Below, piece after piece: positions 49,600 to 64,000 of a DNA stretch of 64,000 bases. Position numbers and translations under genes: made by a program. Source of the DNA: Ficedula albicollis (taxonomy: Eukaryota > Chordata > Aves > Passeriformes > Muscicapidae); NCBI RefSeq assembly GCF_000247815.1, contig NC_021674.1, forward strand, positions 75,713,059 to 75,777,058. Direction: 5' to 3'. The notes below the pieces were generated by a model. It had not been told where the DNA came from and made no database searches. It saw only the letters and a list, made by a program, of their open reading frames with translations. How positions within the stretch are numbered: the first letter of the stretch is position 1; each line of letters begins with the position of its first letter.

Positions 49600-52500
49600 C
49601 TTTAAAAAAGTTTCCTTGAACTGGTTTTGAAAGTGGTTTTATCATCTGAATGCAAAGATTTATCCTATGCTTAATTCCTGACCTCACAAAGATTGCCATA
49701 GACCTGCTTTACACAGCTAATTTTGTGTCGTAATCTGGATGGAAATGGACAGAATTAGAAAACAAAACCTTATTTGAACAAAATTTAGCTGGCATTTGGA
49801 TCCAGAAGTTCATAAATTTTGGAGTTGAAAATAACAGGCAGCTCTGCTCCACTGTGATCATACTTGGAAGAGCTGTTAGACCCTGAGCATGTTCAGCTTC
49901 AAGAATTCATCCAGTATATGCTAAGCAGCCCACAGCACCAGCACGTCTCTATGAAGTCATACTGTTAGCAGTGCCACAGTCTGACAATATGAATGACTAA
50001 CTTGCTTTCACCATGTTTACCACAACTGTGAAGACAATAAGGGCTACAATGTACAAGGAATTTCAATACAATGCAAATCTGGCAAGATGCAGTTTCAGAT
50101 TTTGATTTCTGAGGAAGCGTATTTTTTTCCTAGTTGCATTATACCATGGTTATCTGCAGTTCTATTTTTTAGCCCCTGCTAATTTATTTCTTTCTTTTAT
50201 AATTTACTCATATAATTATGTCATCTAAATATAAATTTCCCTGTAACAGTTCTCAGCATTCACCTTTAAAATGAATCCACTCTTTAGTACTGAAGACATT
50301 AGTTCCTTCCTGAGTCATGTCTGATTTTTTTCCTGTACTGACTGGCTTCTGAACACAGCACCTGATGGTAAGCTTTGTCAAGAGATGCTGAGATATAAAG
50401 AACAACAGGTTACCTCATAATCTCTTCTTGTTAATGCTTGTTCTGGAGAGCACCTGCTGTCTTTAAAAGGGATTTGAGTGACCCAAGATTAAGAAGTCTC
50501 CCTACAACAATTACTGTTCTTATCACTGAAGAATACTCATACCAATGTGACATCTTCCTGATGGTTTCAAATTCACAGACTGAGGGAGAGATAAGAGTCA
50601 AAGAACCATACAGTGTGCAATTATAAGAAGACATCAAACCAGTCCAGTACAATTCCATTTTGGAGAAGAGTAACGCTGTTAGACTAATTGATTTCTGCCT
50701 GAAAAATAGCTATTAGGAAAAAACACCCTCTGATTTCATTTAAAGAAATTTTAAAATGCAGCAGTGCTTAGAGTATTTCTAATCCCCTTTCTGGATCAGC
50801 CTTACTGGGAAACATCATAAGGGGCACAGGGACACTAACATCAGCAGTGATTCAGAGAAGGCATTAAATTTTGAGAGTACCACAGACTATTCCTTGATAC
50901 CTCTTTGGTTTGAAACATACCAAAGCATGGACTTCTACTGAAGTCAAATTTGTGATATAAATAAAGGATTACCTGCCATGACAATCGTCACAGTATGTCC
51001 CTTAACCCCCAAAACATTTTTCCAAGCTTGTTTAACCACAGAGCTCCTAACACCATCACTTGCATTGACAGTATTTGTTAAAACTGGTTTTTTGAAACAT
51101 TATCCAAAGTCATCAATATTTTGAAAATTAATGTGGAAGGATGACATTTTCAAGAAGACCCACCCATCTTTGCTTCCATCCACCTATTCTTTTCAAGAAT
51201 CCACCCATCTTTGCTCTTTCCAACACTGTAGGCACAAAAAAGGACATGAACTAGACTTCTGTTTGTTCTCCTCTTCCTCCCTCATTTCAGTATCCTAGAG
51301 ATGATGTCTTTAAGAAATACAGAAAAAAAATCAAACCTACATATCAAAAAATATTCTTTCATATTAACTGAGAAAGTGAACTTGCTGGGAACCCTCCTTT
51401 CTCCAATCTGAGGACATGTTGAGGTCCCCAGATGACCATTCTTTTAGGTTAGAGCAGTAATGTCTATACCATCTAATTTACATGTTATACGAAGCAAAAT
51501 GGAATTGACCTAATTTTATTTCCAAGCAAAGAAAAAACAACTAGCGAAACTCACAGACTGGTTAGAAACAGAAATTAATTGTTTCAAATCAGATGCAAAT
51601 GATAGGTTTGCCAGAAGAAGTAAGTAACACAAGGCAACAGTGAGAAAGGGTAATTGAAGTTTGGCATCCCGGATTCCCTGTGATGGAAAGCCAAGATGGC
51701 GGTCTGGTACAGCTGAAGAAGGTTTTGGCTGACCCAAGTCAAGAAAGCAAAATTATCTGACATCGATTTGCTTTTGCTTGCCTCTGTTTAGGATACCTCC
51801 AATGGAAGAGAATACAGTTGACTGCTTATAAGATCTCTATTTTAAAATGCATTAGAATATTTTTGCTAATAATATTTTTGCTATTTTCATGCTATTAATG
51901 GAACTTGAAGGATAATCTCAATATAACTTCAAAGTATATTTTCATAGCTGTCTCCCTGACTGTAGAACACCTGATATCCATTGATTATATCCACAGTGGC
52001 AAGAAAAAAAGCACAAACAGCAACCAAATTAACTAGCAAGCTGCAGCACACTGCCAAAAGCAGAAATTGCTAAACGTTAACTTTATTGGGGTCTGTGCAT
52101 CTACCATGTCAATGAATATTATGTTTTCAGCACTGCAGAAATTGTGTCAGCTACATTGAAATCCCCAGTGATATATGGTGATCTACTGAAACAGAGACAT
52201 GAAGGTAGACTTCTGTTTGTCTGGATTGGATGCAAAATCCAGACTCTTCCAGTGATCCACAGGCCAGCTATTACATAACAGACCCCACTGGCTCCTTCAC
52301 AGCTTGCTCAGCTGTTGTGCCACTATGTAGTTAAGAAGCCTTTAATCTTCAGGCTGACATAGGCGCAATGAGTCTACAGACTAAAATTTCATACACAATT
52401 TGGCTGAAAGCTAATTACTGCCTTTTATTCCAGCTACTTTCCTCCAAGTAGAGAAGTGAGGGGACAAAATCAAATGCACTGCTTTTACCGCCTCATGCTT

Positions 52501-55500
52501 TGTGCTGTGAACTGCAACTGTGAAAACATTAGTACAAAAATATAGCTATTTATATGTTTCAAGAGTATGAAATATTGCCAGATAATCATAAAATGCTGCT
52601 GGTCAAGATGTATCCCTCAAGATATAAGATTAATTTACTCCAGATTAATATTCTGTTCTCCAGATTCCAGTTGAAGAAATATTTTTACAATCATTTCCAA
52701 TGAAATGTGCATTTTCAGATCTAAGCAACAGTCCCTAAAATGGGGCTTTGTGATACTGGAAATGAGTCCATTAAAGGTAATTAGGACACAAAGCTTTATG
52801 TTCTTGTGTGTAACTCTTGAACTCCAGTGGGAATGTTCAGATTGTGCAAAGTGAGAAACATGAATCAGCCTTTGCAGGATGAGGGACTTAGCATAACATC
52901 ACTAATACCATCACAATATGCTATTTAAAATTCAAACAAGCATAAAGATTATTCTAAGTGAAAACTGTTGTTCATTAAGTATAATAGATCAAACAGAATG
53001 AAGCAAATATGACAAGGGAACCAGAAAAAAACAGCAGTAAAATCAAAGCATGCGGACATGTACATAGTGTTGTTTACCAAAAGTAAAAGAAAATACAAAC
53101 AAGCAAGGAGATAATGTGTTTCAAAATTCAATAATCACCAAGAAAATATGGATTAATAAGGAAAATTATATCTTCAAAAGTAATATTTGTGATGTACAAG
53201 ATATTTAAACCAGATTCATACATATAGTTTTTAAAATGGCAAACCACAGCTTTCAACAACAAAAAGCTTTCTCATAATCAGAGAATGGTATAAGAAATGT
53301 TCTTAATGAAACAGTTGCACTGTCTTCTGTCACAATATCCTTTGATGAAAAATTGTGCTTCAAAGCGAGAGCCAAGTTAGTTCAGATTCTTATTCTGAAT
53401 TCCCCCATAGGAATCCATACCTTTCTCTTTCTTCTGATTGTAGGTAGACCCTGAGGAGTTAGGAGCCCATGAATAAAGCCCACCCTTTCCAACTTCTTTC
53501 CTATGTAATACTTTTCTGTATAATGCAGCTATTGATTGGACACTGATTTAAGTATTTCCATATATTTATTTATTTCAGTTTGGAAAAGGACAACCATTTT
53601 AGCACATTTTTTCAAGTAAACAGTGGGTTTTCAGTATTTCCCATCACGCATTCGTATTCACCACCATTTCATTAAAAAAAAAAAAAATTAACTATAGCTT
53701 TTTCAGGAGATTTCATTTATTTCCAGATAATCCATTAACAGTTCTTGCACACTGTACACTTAAAAACCATTTTGCATCTGTATGCTATTTCCTCCCCAGT
53801 TTTTGTTCTCACTGTCTGACTAAATCAACTCAACTCAGTCCAAACAATTTTCTAAAGTATGTTGAATTATAAATAAACTCATTTGTGCATCATATGAAAC
53901 TTATCCTATGAGAGCCTCCATTACACATCAGCCTCACCCTTTCCAATCTTAAAAAAAATCTTTGGAATTGAATTTTCAGGTATATGAGTTGCACATACTT
54001 TTGATATTCAACCAGTTACAATTGTGCTGCCTATCTCACCATAGTTTTTAAGTAACTTACAAATTTCAGAAAGGTCAGATTCACTACAAAGCAAGCAGAT
54101 AAGAAGACAAGAACATAATAATGCTGCTCTATAATTCCATTGTGTGGCTATATCATTAAAGTTATCTGCAATTCTCACTGCCATCTCTCAGGAAGAACAT
54201 GAGTGACAGTATTGAGAAGACACTACATCCTGAGCACTATTTCTGAGCTACGGTCACTTTGGAATAGCTCTGATTTTCAGAGCACAATGCCAGAGTGCTG
54301 GCAGAGACACACCGTTGAGCTAGCAGAAACCTTGGTCTGACTCAGCACAGCATTTCCCATGTGTGTTAATAATGAAGCTGAAATGACCAGAAATGACCAG
54401 AAGAAACTTCATATTAATTTATCACATTGCTTCCTCACATGCATTCAGCTTCATTTTTGAGGCAGTGGCCAGCCATGGCTGACTGGGCCCCTAGCTATTC
54501 TAAATTATATCAGGGCTAAGAAGACTGTAAATCAGACAGGAAACTTTAAAGCCACCTTTGGCCAAAACAACCATCAATCCTTTATCCCTATTAGTCTCAA
54601 CTGGAATCCAGCCCAAATGTCTACAGTCTTAAGCAAGATAACATCCCTTCTGAGATGAGTCTGAGTTTCCCACAGACTAAAAACAGCTTTCCTCCCCCAC
54701 AACCTATGGAGGTGAGAAAAAACAGGGAGAAATAGGATGCTTTCCATAAAAGAGAATTTATATGCAAAAAACTGTGCTCCTGTTACACCCAGCAGTCCAC
54801 AGCAGAATATTTTTAGGATACAGATAATTCTGGCTTAGTTCCACAAAATAAACGGTAGAGCTGCCTCAATTTAATTACCACCCCATGAAGAAATCTGACA
54901 GCCCCAATGCAGTGCTTAGTAAGCATTTTACCTCAGACAGCTTGAAGATGTATTGTAGAACTGAAATTACAATACATACCATGACTTGTTCTGTCATCTT
55001 ACTTTGGGAATGCAGCATGCATGTCTCTATAATGAGCTGTCTGATATTCACCCACTTCACCTGTAGCAAACAGGAGTAAAACGTAAGTAATCATAAATTG
55101 GAATATTAGTTGAATGCAAGCTAAGATATTCATTTTTGGCAGATGGCTTCAGATTATTTTAACTAGCTATACAAGTTCAATACATAATTTACTTATATTT
55201 ACATTCTGGAAACATTTTGATATTTCTAAATTATTAGTTATTATAATCTGGGAAAAAAAACCAAACCCAAACCGAAACCAAACAACCCATAAACTCTCTT
55301 CTCCTTCTTACATTTCTGCTTACAAAATTCCTGGAAAGTATTTTAGGGACACAATTCCTACTATGTCTAGCACATGATAAAATATGTATAAATTAAGAAC
55401 ACATACGTGCTTCCTATTAAGAAAACTAACTCTGCAAGAAAAACTTTTCTCTGCTACAATCAAAAACCAAAGAAGAAAAACAATATATTAAAAACAAGAA

Positions 55501-58500
55501 GTAATAAGACATTTTTTAAAGCTTACACTAATGCTTTTCTGCCTTATTTTGTAACTAAAAGTATTCATGCTCAAAAGTATATTCTAGTCTGTACTTCTGT
55601 ATCATGAAATTATGTACCTTTATTAAAAACCCAAACAAGGGATTAATCTTTTTTTCCAGAAGAAGAAAGACTGAAATTTATTTATTCATATGAAGTCTCA
55701 CAGAAAAAAAAATCGAGAAGCTTTATTTTCTTTTTAATTATGCCATTATATCACAACCGGACTGCAATACCCTTCCTCTGGCTAAGCAATTTTTAGGAAG
55801 TGTGTGAAAAAGCAGTTAAGATCAGGCTAAATATTAACACACCCATCTCAAGGAACTATTCATATTTATAAGAAGGCCCACCTAAAGCATCCAAAATTTA
55901 GTGATTTTTCATTTAATTAATTACTGATTTAATACTACTGTGAGTTAAGTGCCATAGACTGAATAATGCTTAATGCCATCTCAGAAACCAGGAATTGTGG
56001 AAAAGAACTGAGATGATTCTTTTGTTTCCTGCTTGGATTCTCAGAAAAGTCATTGCAGTAAACACAGGTACTAAAAGAAGATTCAGATTATATTAAAAAC
56101 CTTGGAGTCCAGATCATGCTAGCATGACACTCTACAGTACCTGTAATACAATCAGTGCTTATGAGTTTAGGAAATTATTTGGAAAATCATTTAAAATTTA
56201 GGATTGAAATATCTTTATAAGCAGCAAAATACCAACATTTTTTTATATGATATGTTCATTCATGCTTGGTTTTCCATTTTCTGTTTGCTGCACCTATGTT
56301 TGTTTAAGTCAGCACTTCTTTCCTTGAGATTGCCTCCAAACAAGTGATCAGTTACTCAAAAGTAATTGTGCAGGTCATACACCAGAAGAAATTTTTAGCA
56401 TTGTATACTTCGCTGTTCCTGAAGGCCAACCCCTCTCTAAGACAGCTCAAGTTAAGAATCTAAAAGTCAAAAGGTCAAGAATCCTAAAATGTTGACCTGA
56501 AACAAAATAACCTAATTAGACAATAAAACCGGATACATAAAGGTTAGAAGATAAAATAATCCAATACATTTGAAAGTTCAAATATACTTCAGAAAATCAC
56601 TTGCTATATGATTTTGTTTAATTTTTTAAAAATATGTGAAAACATCTGCAAGATAAAATATAGTTTTGACTTGCCAAATGTTGGCTCTCTTACAAACCCT
56701 GCGTACAATTAATTGGATTTTTATCTTATTATTTTGTATATGAACTATTTTTCAAACTTTATTTTCTTTCTCTTACACGATTTATCACTCTTTCAAAAAT
56801 ATAAATATTCCATCACCTTTCTTCAGGCTGATGGGGTTACAGGAAACAGAAGTACCTCAGGATTCTGAAAGCACTTCCCAGTCACTATTACTTGAAAGCA
56901 AGAGTTTTAACTCTCAAAGAGGCATGATGTCCAAAAAGAAACAATACTCTGAAAAAAAGATGAAAAATTGTAGATTACTTTCACAGGCTCTTATTCTACA
57001 ATGGAGAAAATATCCACATTCTAGCCAGGCTTCTTTGAAAAGAATATTTTCCTTTTATACAGAGATAAAAAGCAAAGCTTTCAGGTCAGAGGCTATAGGG
57101 GAAAAGAGCTAATGTCTCCCTGCTTTGATGTTACAAGTAGTGCCTCGTTACAGAAGTGTATTAGAGCTACCAGTAAACTGAGCCAGCATATTTAATAACC
57201 AGTTTCAGTACGGGTGGCATATGGATCATTCTGTACATAACACAGCAAGCAGTCACATGCATTACCAACAATACACAGACCTTTACTTTAACGTGTTTAC
57301 ATTGCTTTAAAATATGGCATAGCTAAAAGGTAACTTTTGATTTATAGATCCTGTAGGAAGACTCCTGTTACAAGTATACCTGCAACAGCTATGGACAGCA
57401 AACCAGGATTAAGAGTTCCTCTCTGGGTAACATGTAACACATATAATGGGGTTTGTACTGGTGTGTCATATCTGGAAACAGCACTTTTCAGTCTGTGAGT
57501 ACTCAGAACAGTGATTAATGGTATTTGGTGCCTCATTAGCTTCTGAAGCTGAAGGAGTGCAGGTTGGAGGAACCAGCCCAAAACAGCATAGTCTATGCTG
57601 TGCACTTGTCTTCACAGATTTCTGGAGCTGAAGGACCAAATGCACCAGTTTGTGTGGGTTCTAATGCACCGACATCTCTAATGGAGCAATTTACCTATTA
57701 ACTTTTGGAACAGCATACCTCAAAATTCAGAATATGCTAGATGAACATCAATAAATATTACCTTAAAAATCAACCAAAATTAATAATTAAACTTTTGGTG
57801 TTATGTAGGACCAAGCTGTATGACAGTAAGAAATACCTTTAAAAAAAACCAAACTGTTATTTTTGACTTATTTTTTTGTACCCTTTTAACTGAAACTCAG
57901 TAGGAGAACTAATCCTCAAATTAATAAAAGTAATATTTATTCTCTTAAATATTTTCTATCCTCCAACAGACCACTATGTACCATAATTCATAATTTCTGA
58001 TTGAGTTTTCTATAATTAGGGAAATTATGTTTGTTTGGATATTATTAGTGAAATACTAATTGCTGGGTAAGACTACTGATTATGCAAATATGAAAATTAC
58101 ATTAATACTATTTATATACCCTGTAGTTTGAGTATTGCTTAGTAGACAGAGATTGTTCACCAAAATCTCTAAAAGATCTCAGGTAATCAGAAAGCTGAAA
58201 TGCAATGACCCTACATTTGAATCACAGTTAGATAAACGCTGGCAACTTTTCTTGTGCATACAGGAACTTCTGTAACAGCTCTAGATTTTAGCCAGAAGTG
58301 AGCTATTGCAAAAAGGATAACAGGGGTTTTTGAAGGAATTTCAGTCTCTGCAGGAAAGATTGAAAGGCTTCAAAAGAAATGGAAACCAGTAAAAATCCTG
58401 GGATGGGAAAATGAAAAGGAACATGAGTTCGAGGGAAAGCTAAGAAAAAAGGGAATAAAAAATCTAGATGTATGAGGAGTGTGGATAAAGAAAGAAAACT

Positions 58501-59540
58501 GCAAAAATAAAAAATGGGGAACCTTAAACAAAGAGGAACAAGGGAAATACCAGCTTCACTAAATGTTTCCTGGTACAGCAGCAAAGAAACAAATCACTCT
58601 CCCTATAGGTTCAGGTACCTGCCACAAAAAGTCCAGGAGGAGTTTTTGAGCCTGATTATTCTTAACAGATTTCCAAATTACATTTTTAGCTTGGTAAGTT
58701 TTATTTATAAATATATTTAAGAAGAATGATTCACTGGAAACATTGGAGAGCACAATGTCCTAAATAACTACAGCTTTTCTAGACTTGGTTTCCACACAGG
58801 TAAGATAGGTTTTCACTTTCAGCTTCAGAATGCTATGAAATCACACTTTCCTTGTGCTGGAAGATACACCCCCAAAAGCACAGGTGTCTGAAGGGAGCTC
58901 ATCTTCCTGTCCCTCCCACTGTAAATCCACTGTGCCTTCTGAGGTCATATAAACTCTTCACCACATAGACATAAACACGTGCTGTATGGAAAAGAGGTGT
59001 AGCCTCACAAGCCCCATACAACACTGTCAGGAGCAAGAGACTTGTAAACTGGGACCCAAATCCACAACAGCTATATTCATCTCCTGAGATGCCTCAGAGC
59101 TCTTAACAAGGAAAACAACAAAAAATGCAGGTCTACCTTTTCAGTGAAAGGTATGATGCACAAGGATTACACTTTCTTTCTCTCAAATGATCGGAAGTGA
59201 TGATGTTGTGATGGACCATGTCTCTTTTTTTCTTTCAACATCTGCTTTAGAAATCTCCAGATTTTCCAGATGTTTATAAGCTATCTCCTTATTAACACAA
59301 CTGTGAAACTCTTTAAAAACTCTCTGCTCTGATCTGGTTTTCATCCTGCCTCCACACCAATTTCTGCCTTACTGCTGAAGTTTCTGCAATGGCAGGTGAG
59401 TTCCCTAATTCCTTTTTCTTTTCACACATTAGCATAACTCTACTCCACCTAGATCAGAATGCTTTTTAGCCTAATTTTCTCCTCTTTCTTTTGGGGAGCT
59501 CCCATTCTAGCTCCCATAGCAGGACCAGAAGGAGCAGATG
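49600..59540. other. Long non-coding stretch, nothing recognised
   Basis: About 10 kb of AT-rich sequence with only short frames (none above 93 codons). A partial internal repeat (CCACCCATCTTTGCT twice, near 51165-51215) and an A13 run near 53673-53686 are the only simple structures. I found no CR1 or LTR signature. Confidence 0.45.
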
Positions 59541-59562
59541 AGGGTTTCCAGGTGGGAAGTAA

Positions 59563-59952
59563 GCAGGGCAATTTTTGTGTGCAAGGTAGGGTGCAGTCAT
59601 AGGGATCCCTAGCAGGTTGGTGTGGTTCCTCCCCCCAGAACACTTATTTTTTGCACTTGTTTGTTCTTCAATAATGAGTCACTAGGAACAAAGACCATCC
59701 AGAGCATGTGCTTGGGGAAAAGAAAAAATAAACAAACAAATGAAAAATCTCCGCAGGGCAATTTTTGTGTGCAACTCGTAGCAAGGTAGGGTGCAGTCAT
59801 AGGGATCCCTAGCAGGTTGGTGTGGTTCCTCCCCCCAGAACACTTATTTTTTGCACTTGTTTGTTCTTCAATAATGAGTCACTAGGAACAAAGACCATCC
59901 AGAGCATGTGCTTGGGGAAAAGAAAAAATAAACAAACAAATGAAAAATCTCT
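59563..59952. repeat. Two-copy tandem duplication, 190/200-bp unit
   Basis: Unit 1 is 59563-59752 and unit 2 is 59753-59952. Unit 2 carries a 10-base insertion (CTCGTAGCAA) after GTGTGCAA; the rest reads identically. The inserted bases end in GCAA, repeating the four bases before the insertion. Confidence 0.94.
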
Positions 59953-59959
59953 ACTGCTA

Positions 59960-62060
59960 CCCAGAAATAGTGATAAAGCTTTTCTTTAGAAAGCTATGTG
60001 ACTTATAAACAATATACGACTGCCATGTGCTAAAAAGGAACAAGGTCTCTAGTGAGAAAGAAACGAAGTGTTATTCTTAAAAGACAAAGTCAGGAGATAC
60101 AAAAGGGCATACATCATTTCCCTCTGAAATTGTATGATAAAATGACAGCAAAAATCAGCTTAGAAGCAATATGTGAACTAGCCTTCTGTGCCTCCTGCTC
60201 TCTTCCTTCCAAGACTAAATGGATCTGTGTCTCTCTTTTGTCACATTGTTGTAACTTTCATTCAGTCTCCCCACTTCACCTTGACCGCATCTGAACAGTG
60301 ACAATATGTTTCTTGTTCTTCACACTTTTCCCAGAAAGGATCACTGACAGCCTCTTACTTTGTATTTTCTCGGCTTTTCAGGCAGGAATTTTTTTTTTCC
60401 TTCTTTTTCTCCCAGCCATCATCATTGCTATTTGGAGAGAATTTGGTTCAATTTCCATTTTAAACATGAAATGTTGGAATTAGCTCATAATATCTCCTAG
60501 CTTGCAGAGCAAATAGCTAGTCTTTAAAAAAGAAAAAATAAAGTTTCATTTTTCACAAAATAAAAAAATGAAAAGCTGCAGAATAATCTTAAATCATTTT
60601 ATACTGCACATAGAACTTCAAAATAATGAGAGCTCTTCAATTTGGAAATGATTGGGGTTCTAGGCATATGAATCAGAGAGAGCTGTAAAATTATTAGAAC
60701 ACGGCAACATCTTTCATAAGCACTTCAATTCAGAGGTGATCAAAGATTCTGGACTTGCAGAGCAATTTACTTGGCATTTGCAGGAAAGCCTCACTCTTTC
60801 AAACTGAAGCACTCTTAACACTATGAAGAACTTCAATAATTTTAAATTGGCGTGTACCATACATGCCTAGAAATCCAATTCAGGTTTTAAATAAAAACAC
60901 TATAACTTCAGAAGTATGAAGAGCCCACCCACAATAGAATAGTGTTCTACCCTTTCCAACTCAGCCTAGCTGTTATTTCTCCCATCTTAGGTTTTCTGGC
61001 ATGACGGGTTGCTGAAAACATTAGAGGTGAGTGAGGTTTTTTTCTTTTTATCCTTGCCTTCTGGTTATCTACAAATATTTTCCTAAATTCAGTAAACCTC
61101 TGGACAACCTGAGTTTGCAAGCTGATTTTCAAAGTGTGAACGCTAGTTTTAAGTTTTTAAAATTAAAATTAGAAGACAATGTTTAAGCCAAATGAAAGAT
61201 GTAATATGTTTCCAACACAAACTTTAATTATTATGAGTTTAAGTTTGCAAATTATATAGCTATATATAAAATTTAGCTGAGTTTAGGCTTGCAAGTAGCT
61301 TAGGTTTGCAAATAGCTGTTCTTAAGGGAAACACAGACTACACTGAGTTCTGAATCAACATTGATAGTACAAGAAAATAAAATTAGGTCTAAATTTTAAA
61401 AATTACAATTAAAAATGCAATTTTTAAAGTCCCCTGAGCAAGACAGGTCTTGTGTTGACCCAGTAGATCCTTTGCCGCCGTGCAAGATGTCCTGCTGTGT
61501 AAAACAGACTCCTGTCACCAGCAAACTTGTGATGCCTCTCAGTTTTGCATAGCATGCAACTACCTTTCCAATCCCACTGGCCAAACCAGAAACCTTTCCT
61601 TGTGGGTGATCACATAAGAGCTGCAGTCTATAGAAACTCAAAGGTTTTTTCCTTATTGATATAGAGGCAGAACAGTGTGAGATATATATGAGGCAGCCAG
61701 TGATATTTCAGGTAGGATGAGGTTTCAACATTCAGTTCTGAAAGCATTCTATTCAGTTCTATCCAGGTGCTAGAAAGACATCAACCCAAGTTCGAATAGA
61801 CCTTGATAATGCTGGGGTAAACTGGTGCACCAGAAACAAGTAGGTGGAGGGAATCAATCAGATTAGGTGACACCAAATGTCTCCCTCAGGCTTTAAAAAC
61901 ATACAAAAGTTGTTTTGGTTTCATGCAGGTGATGCAGTGATGGATGGAAAATCCCCAGACAGCATAATCAACTTCTGTCACAAATTGACAAGATTTGCTG
62001 CCATTATTTTAGATTTTACCACCTGTAAGTAGCTTCTCCAATGTACAGCACACCAAAATA
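59960..62060. other. Non-coding stretch, nothing recognised
   Basis: Short frames only; no repeat family recognised. Confidence 0.45.
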
Positions 62061-62064
62061 ATTT

Positions 62065-62185
62065 TATTTGGGAAGGAACTTCTGGAATTCATCTGGTTCA
62101 ATCCCTAATTCAACAAAGAACCAGCACAGATCTGTTGCTCAGGATTTTGTAAAGTCAATATCTGCATATCTCCAAGGATGCGGTT
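62065..62185 (-). mobile_element. CR1 LINE 3' fragment
   Basis: The plus strand reads GGGAAGGAACTTCTGGAATT, then CATCTGGTTCAATCCCTAAT, CAGATCTGTTGCTCAGGATT and CTGCATATCTCCAAGGATG. This is the reverse complement of the CR1 3' region (GGAAGGGACCTCTGGAGATC-type block, then TCTCCA-type block). Diverged and 5'-truncated. Confidence 0.8.
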
Positions 62186-62189
62186 TTAT

Positions 62190-64000
62190 AAATCACTAAT
62201 ACTGCTTCATGTTCTTCCTCTGTTAAATTACAGTATCCTAAAATTAGGAAATTGTATATTTTCTACCTTAGACACTGACAGTCAGGTCTGTTTCTAGGGA
62301 TAGGACATAGCTATGAAATATTAATGTGATACAAACCAATGCAGAGGCCCTTGAATGTTTTTAGTTATACAAGAGTTCATGTGATCTATGATAAGAATTC
62401 TGTTCTGCTCCCCATGGGTCACAGCTTAGCATCAAGACTTAGTGGATGTGTGACTTCGTGTGAATTTAGTGGAGACTATGATATCTGTAAACCCTTACAA
62501 AATCTCACACAAAAAGAAAAGGTATCCGTAGGTTTCTATCTCAAACTACGCCAGGTTCACTGTCAGACAGCAAAAGTGCTTACAAATATCCATCATAATG
62601 TTCTCAGGCTTATAAAACTAATTTAGCCTCTTGTGGTGCAGATTGACAGGAAATAGTCCTGAATGCATTTTAAACAATGCATCCTCTTTTCTCAAAAATA
62701 TAAAAGGACACTAAACATCTCCAGAATCTTTTAAATAATGAAGCTGAAGTATCTGTAACTGGACGAATGTCTGACAAAGCTTGAGGACCAAATCACAACT
62801 GCTGGACACAAAATTGCATGTTTCAGATGAATCTTAACTATTTCCTATCAGATTTGACTTTCCTACATACTCTACGTGTGAAGCTTGAAAGCAAACTTGT
62901 TTTGTAAATGTTAGGAGAAGAACTGCAGTCATGGCTTCAAGTGGGAAACTATCTAAGTGCTCACTATTAGATCTAGATCCAGTCAGAAAAAGATGAGACC
63001 AATAAGCATGTATTTTCCAATGCCTAAATTCTTCATAATTTTACCTGCAGTCTTAAATGACATTTAAAAATGTTTTATTTTATTTCAGGAAAAAAACCTT
63101 CTTTTTTAGCTTACAATAGCATTTAACTTTGAAATATCCATTGAAATTACCCATTGAAATCAACCATACGGGGGAGAAATGTGTTCCTAACTTCAATGAA
63201 GCTGTTGTTCAGCACTGTTCTGTAAGACAAGATTGTTCAAATAAAAGAGAAGATCAGTTAATACTGCTGCAAATATTTTGTGTAGTATTGAGATGACTTC
63301 TATAATTTTTGAGCCAAAATTTTGAAATGTTCATGACATGACAAAAATCTAGAACTCTTAATCCATGTTTCACCCTCCGCAGTGTTGAGGATTATTGTTC
63401 TGTTTTGAGCAGTTTAATCCAGTAATTAAGAATTCCCTTTATACACGCAGAAACTATCTGAAATCAGCTGCCTTCAGCCTTTCCAGAAGCCTCAGGCTAG
63501 GAGGAGAAAAAGGTAAATAATGTCAGAAAAAGTGTATAAACTCAATAGGCTTTAATAATATCTTAATAGATTTCCTTTTAGGATTCACCTCCACCTCTTA
63601 ATATGTTTGAAAAAACAGCCTAATGTCCTAAAATTTAAAAATGTGGTAACAAATTTTTTAAATACCATTTTTCAATACTAATTTGAGAAGATTTTGAACT
63701 AAGAAGAATGGTTTTCAAGTCAAAATCAGCACCTCTCATTTGGTTTTGCTGTAGTTTTTTCCAAAGAAAAAGCACTCTTTTTTTGTCGTTTCCATGATTG
63801 AGCCAAAAAAAAGAAAAAAAGGGAAAAAAAAAAGAGAATGTCCTACAAGAGTGAAGAAAACTAAAATAAGGCTGCAGATTTTCACAATTAATTAATTAGA
63901 TGAGTTGTCCCCCCCATAAATAAATAGCCCTTAAGATATAAGCAATGAAAATTGTTTTCCTTTCTAAGTGGAGAAAGCATTCCCCTATTTACCAGGTCCA
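62190..64000. other. Non-coding stretch, nothing recognised
   Basis: Short frames and A-rich runs near 63800-63840 only. Confidence 0.45.

Overview
This window looks like non-coding, AT-rich vertebrate nuclear DNA, most likely from a bird. The bird call rests on repeats: at least five CR1 LINE fragments (about 15857-15965, 26690-26970, 29943-30068, 39020-39700, 62065-62185) and a solo LTR (33308-33895) whose ends and internal TATA box match an endogenous-retrovirus LTR family common in birds. There is no bacterial-type gene organisation, no rRNA or tRNA that I can recognise, and no CRISPR array. Almost all open reading frames are short chance frames or translations of simple repeats.

The best protein-coding evidence is on the minus strand. 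Two segments look like real exons: 22181-22356 (strong acceptor, usable donor, 58 uninterrupted codons) and 18501-18771 (strong acceptor, 89 sense codons, a CpG-rich core unlike its surroundings, then a stop or a weak donor). Weaker candidate exons on the same strand lie at 16226-16285, 8484-8573 and 6326-6430. Still weaker ones, discussed only as findings, lie at 42610-42665, 35684-35721, 35030-35067, 31966-32027, 6083-6107 and 4094-4142. I do not recognise the product. Reading phases agree between some neighbouring exons and not others, so either exons are missing from my list or some candidates are chance.

Layout: 1-2700 is featureless. 2759-3174 is a 342-base G homopolymer between two copies of a 37-base sequence. 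4157-6126 is a nearly perfect two-copy tandem duplication of about 985 bp. 6.3-23 kb holds the exon candidates, a CR1 tail, a hairpin-forming ancient repeat at 9200-9268, and short duplications at 20703-21000 and 23446-23608. 26-30 kb has a 79-bp duplication, CR1 pieces and a 375-base G run after 24 A. 33.3-33.9 kb is the solo LTR. 39-40.7 kb combines an old CR1, a GATATA array, and a GAGATA array split by a 265-base G run. 47235-48367 is a minisatellite of 100 identical 11-bp units. 48.4-64 kb is mostly featureless, with an old amniote repeat, a 190/200-bp duplication at 59563-59952 and a CR1 tail.

The most striking structures are the three very long G homopolymers, the invariant 11-mer array, and a set of nearly identical two-copy tandem duplications. 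They may be recent repeat expansions and segmental duplications, or in part assembly artefacts. Raw-read evidence would decide.
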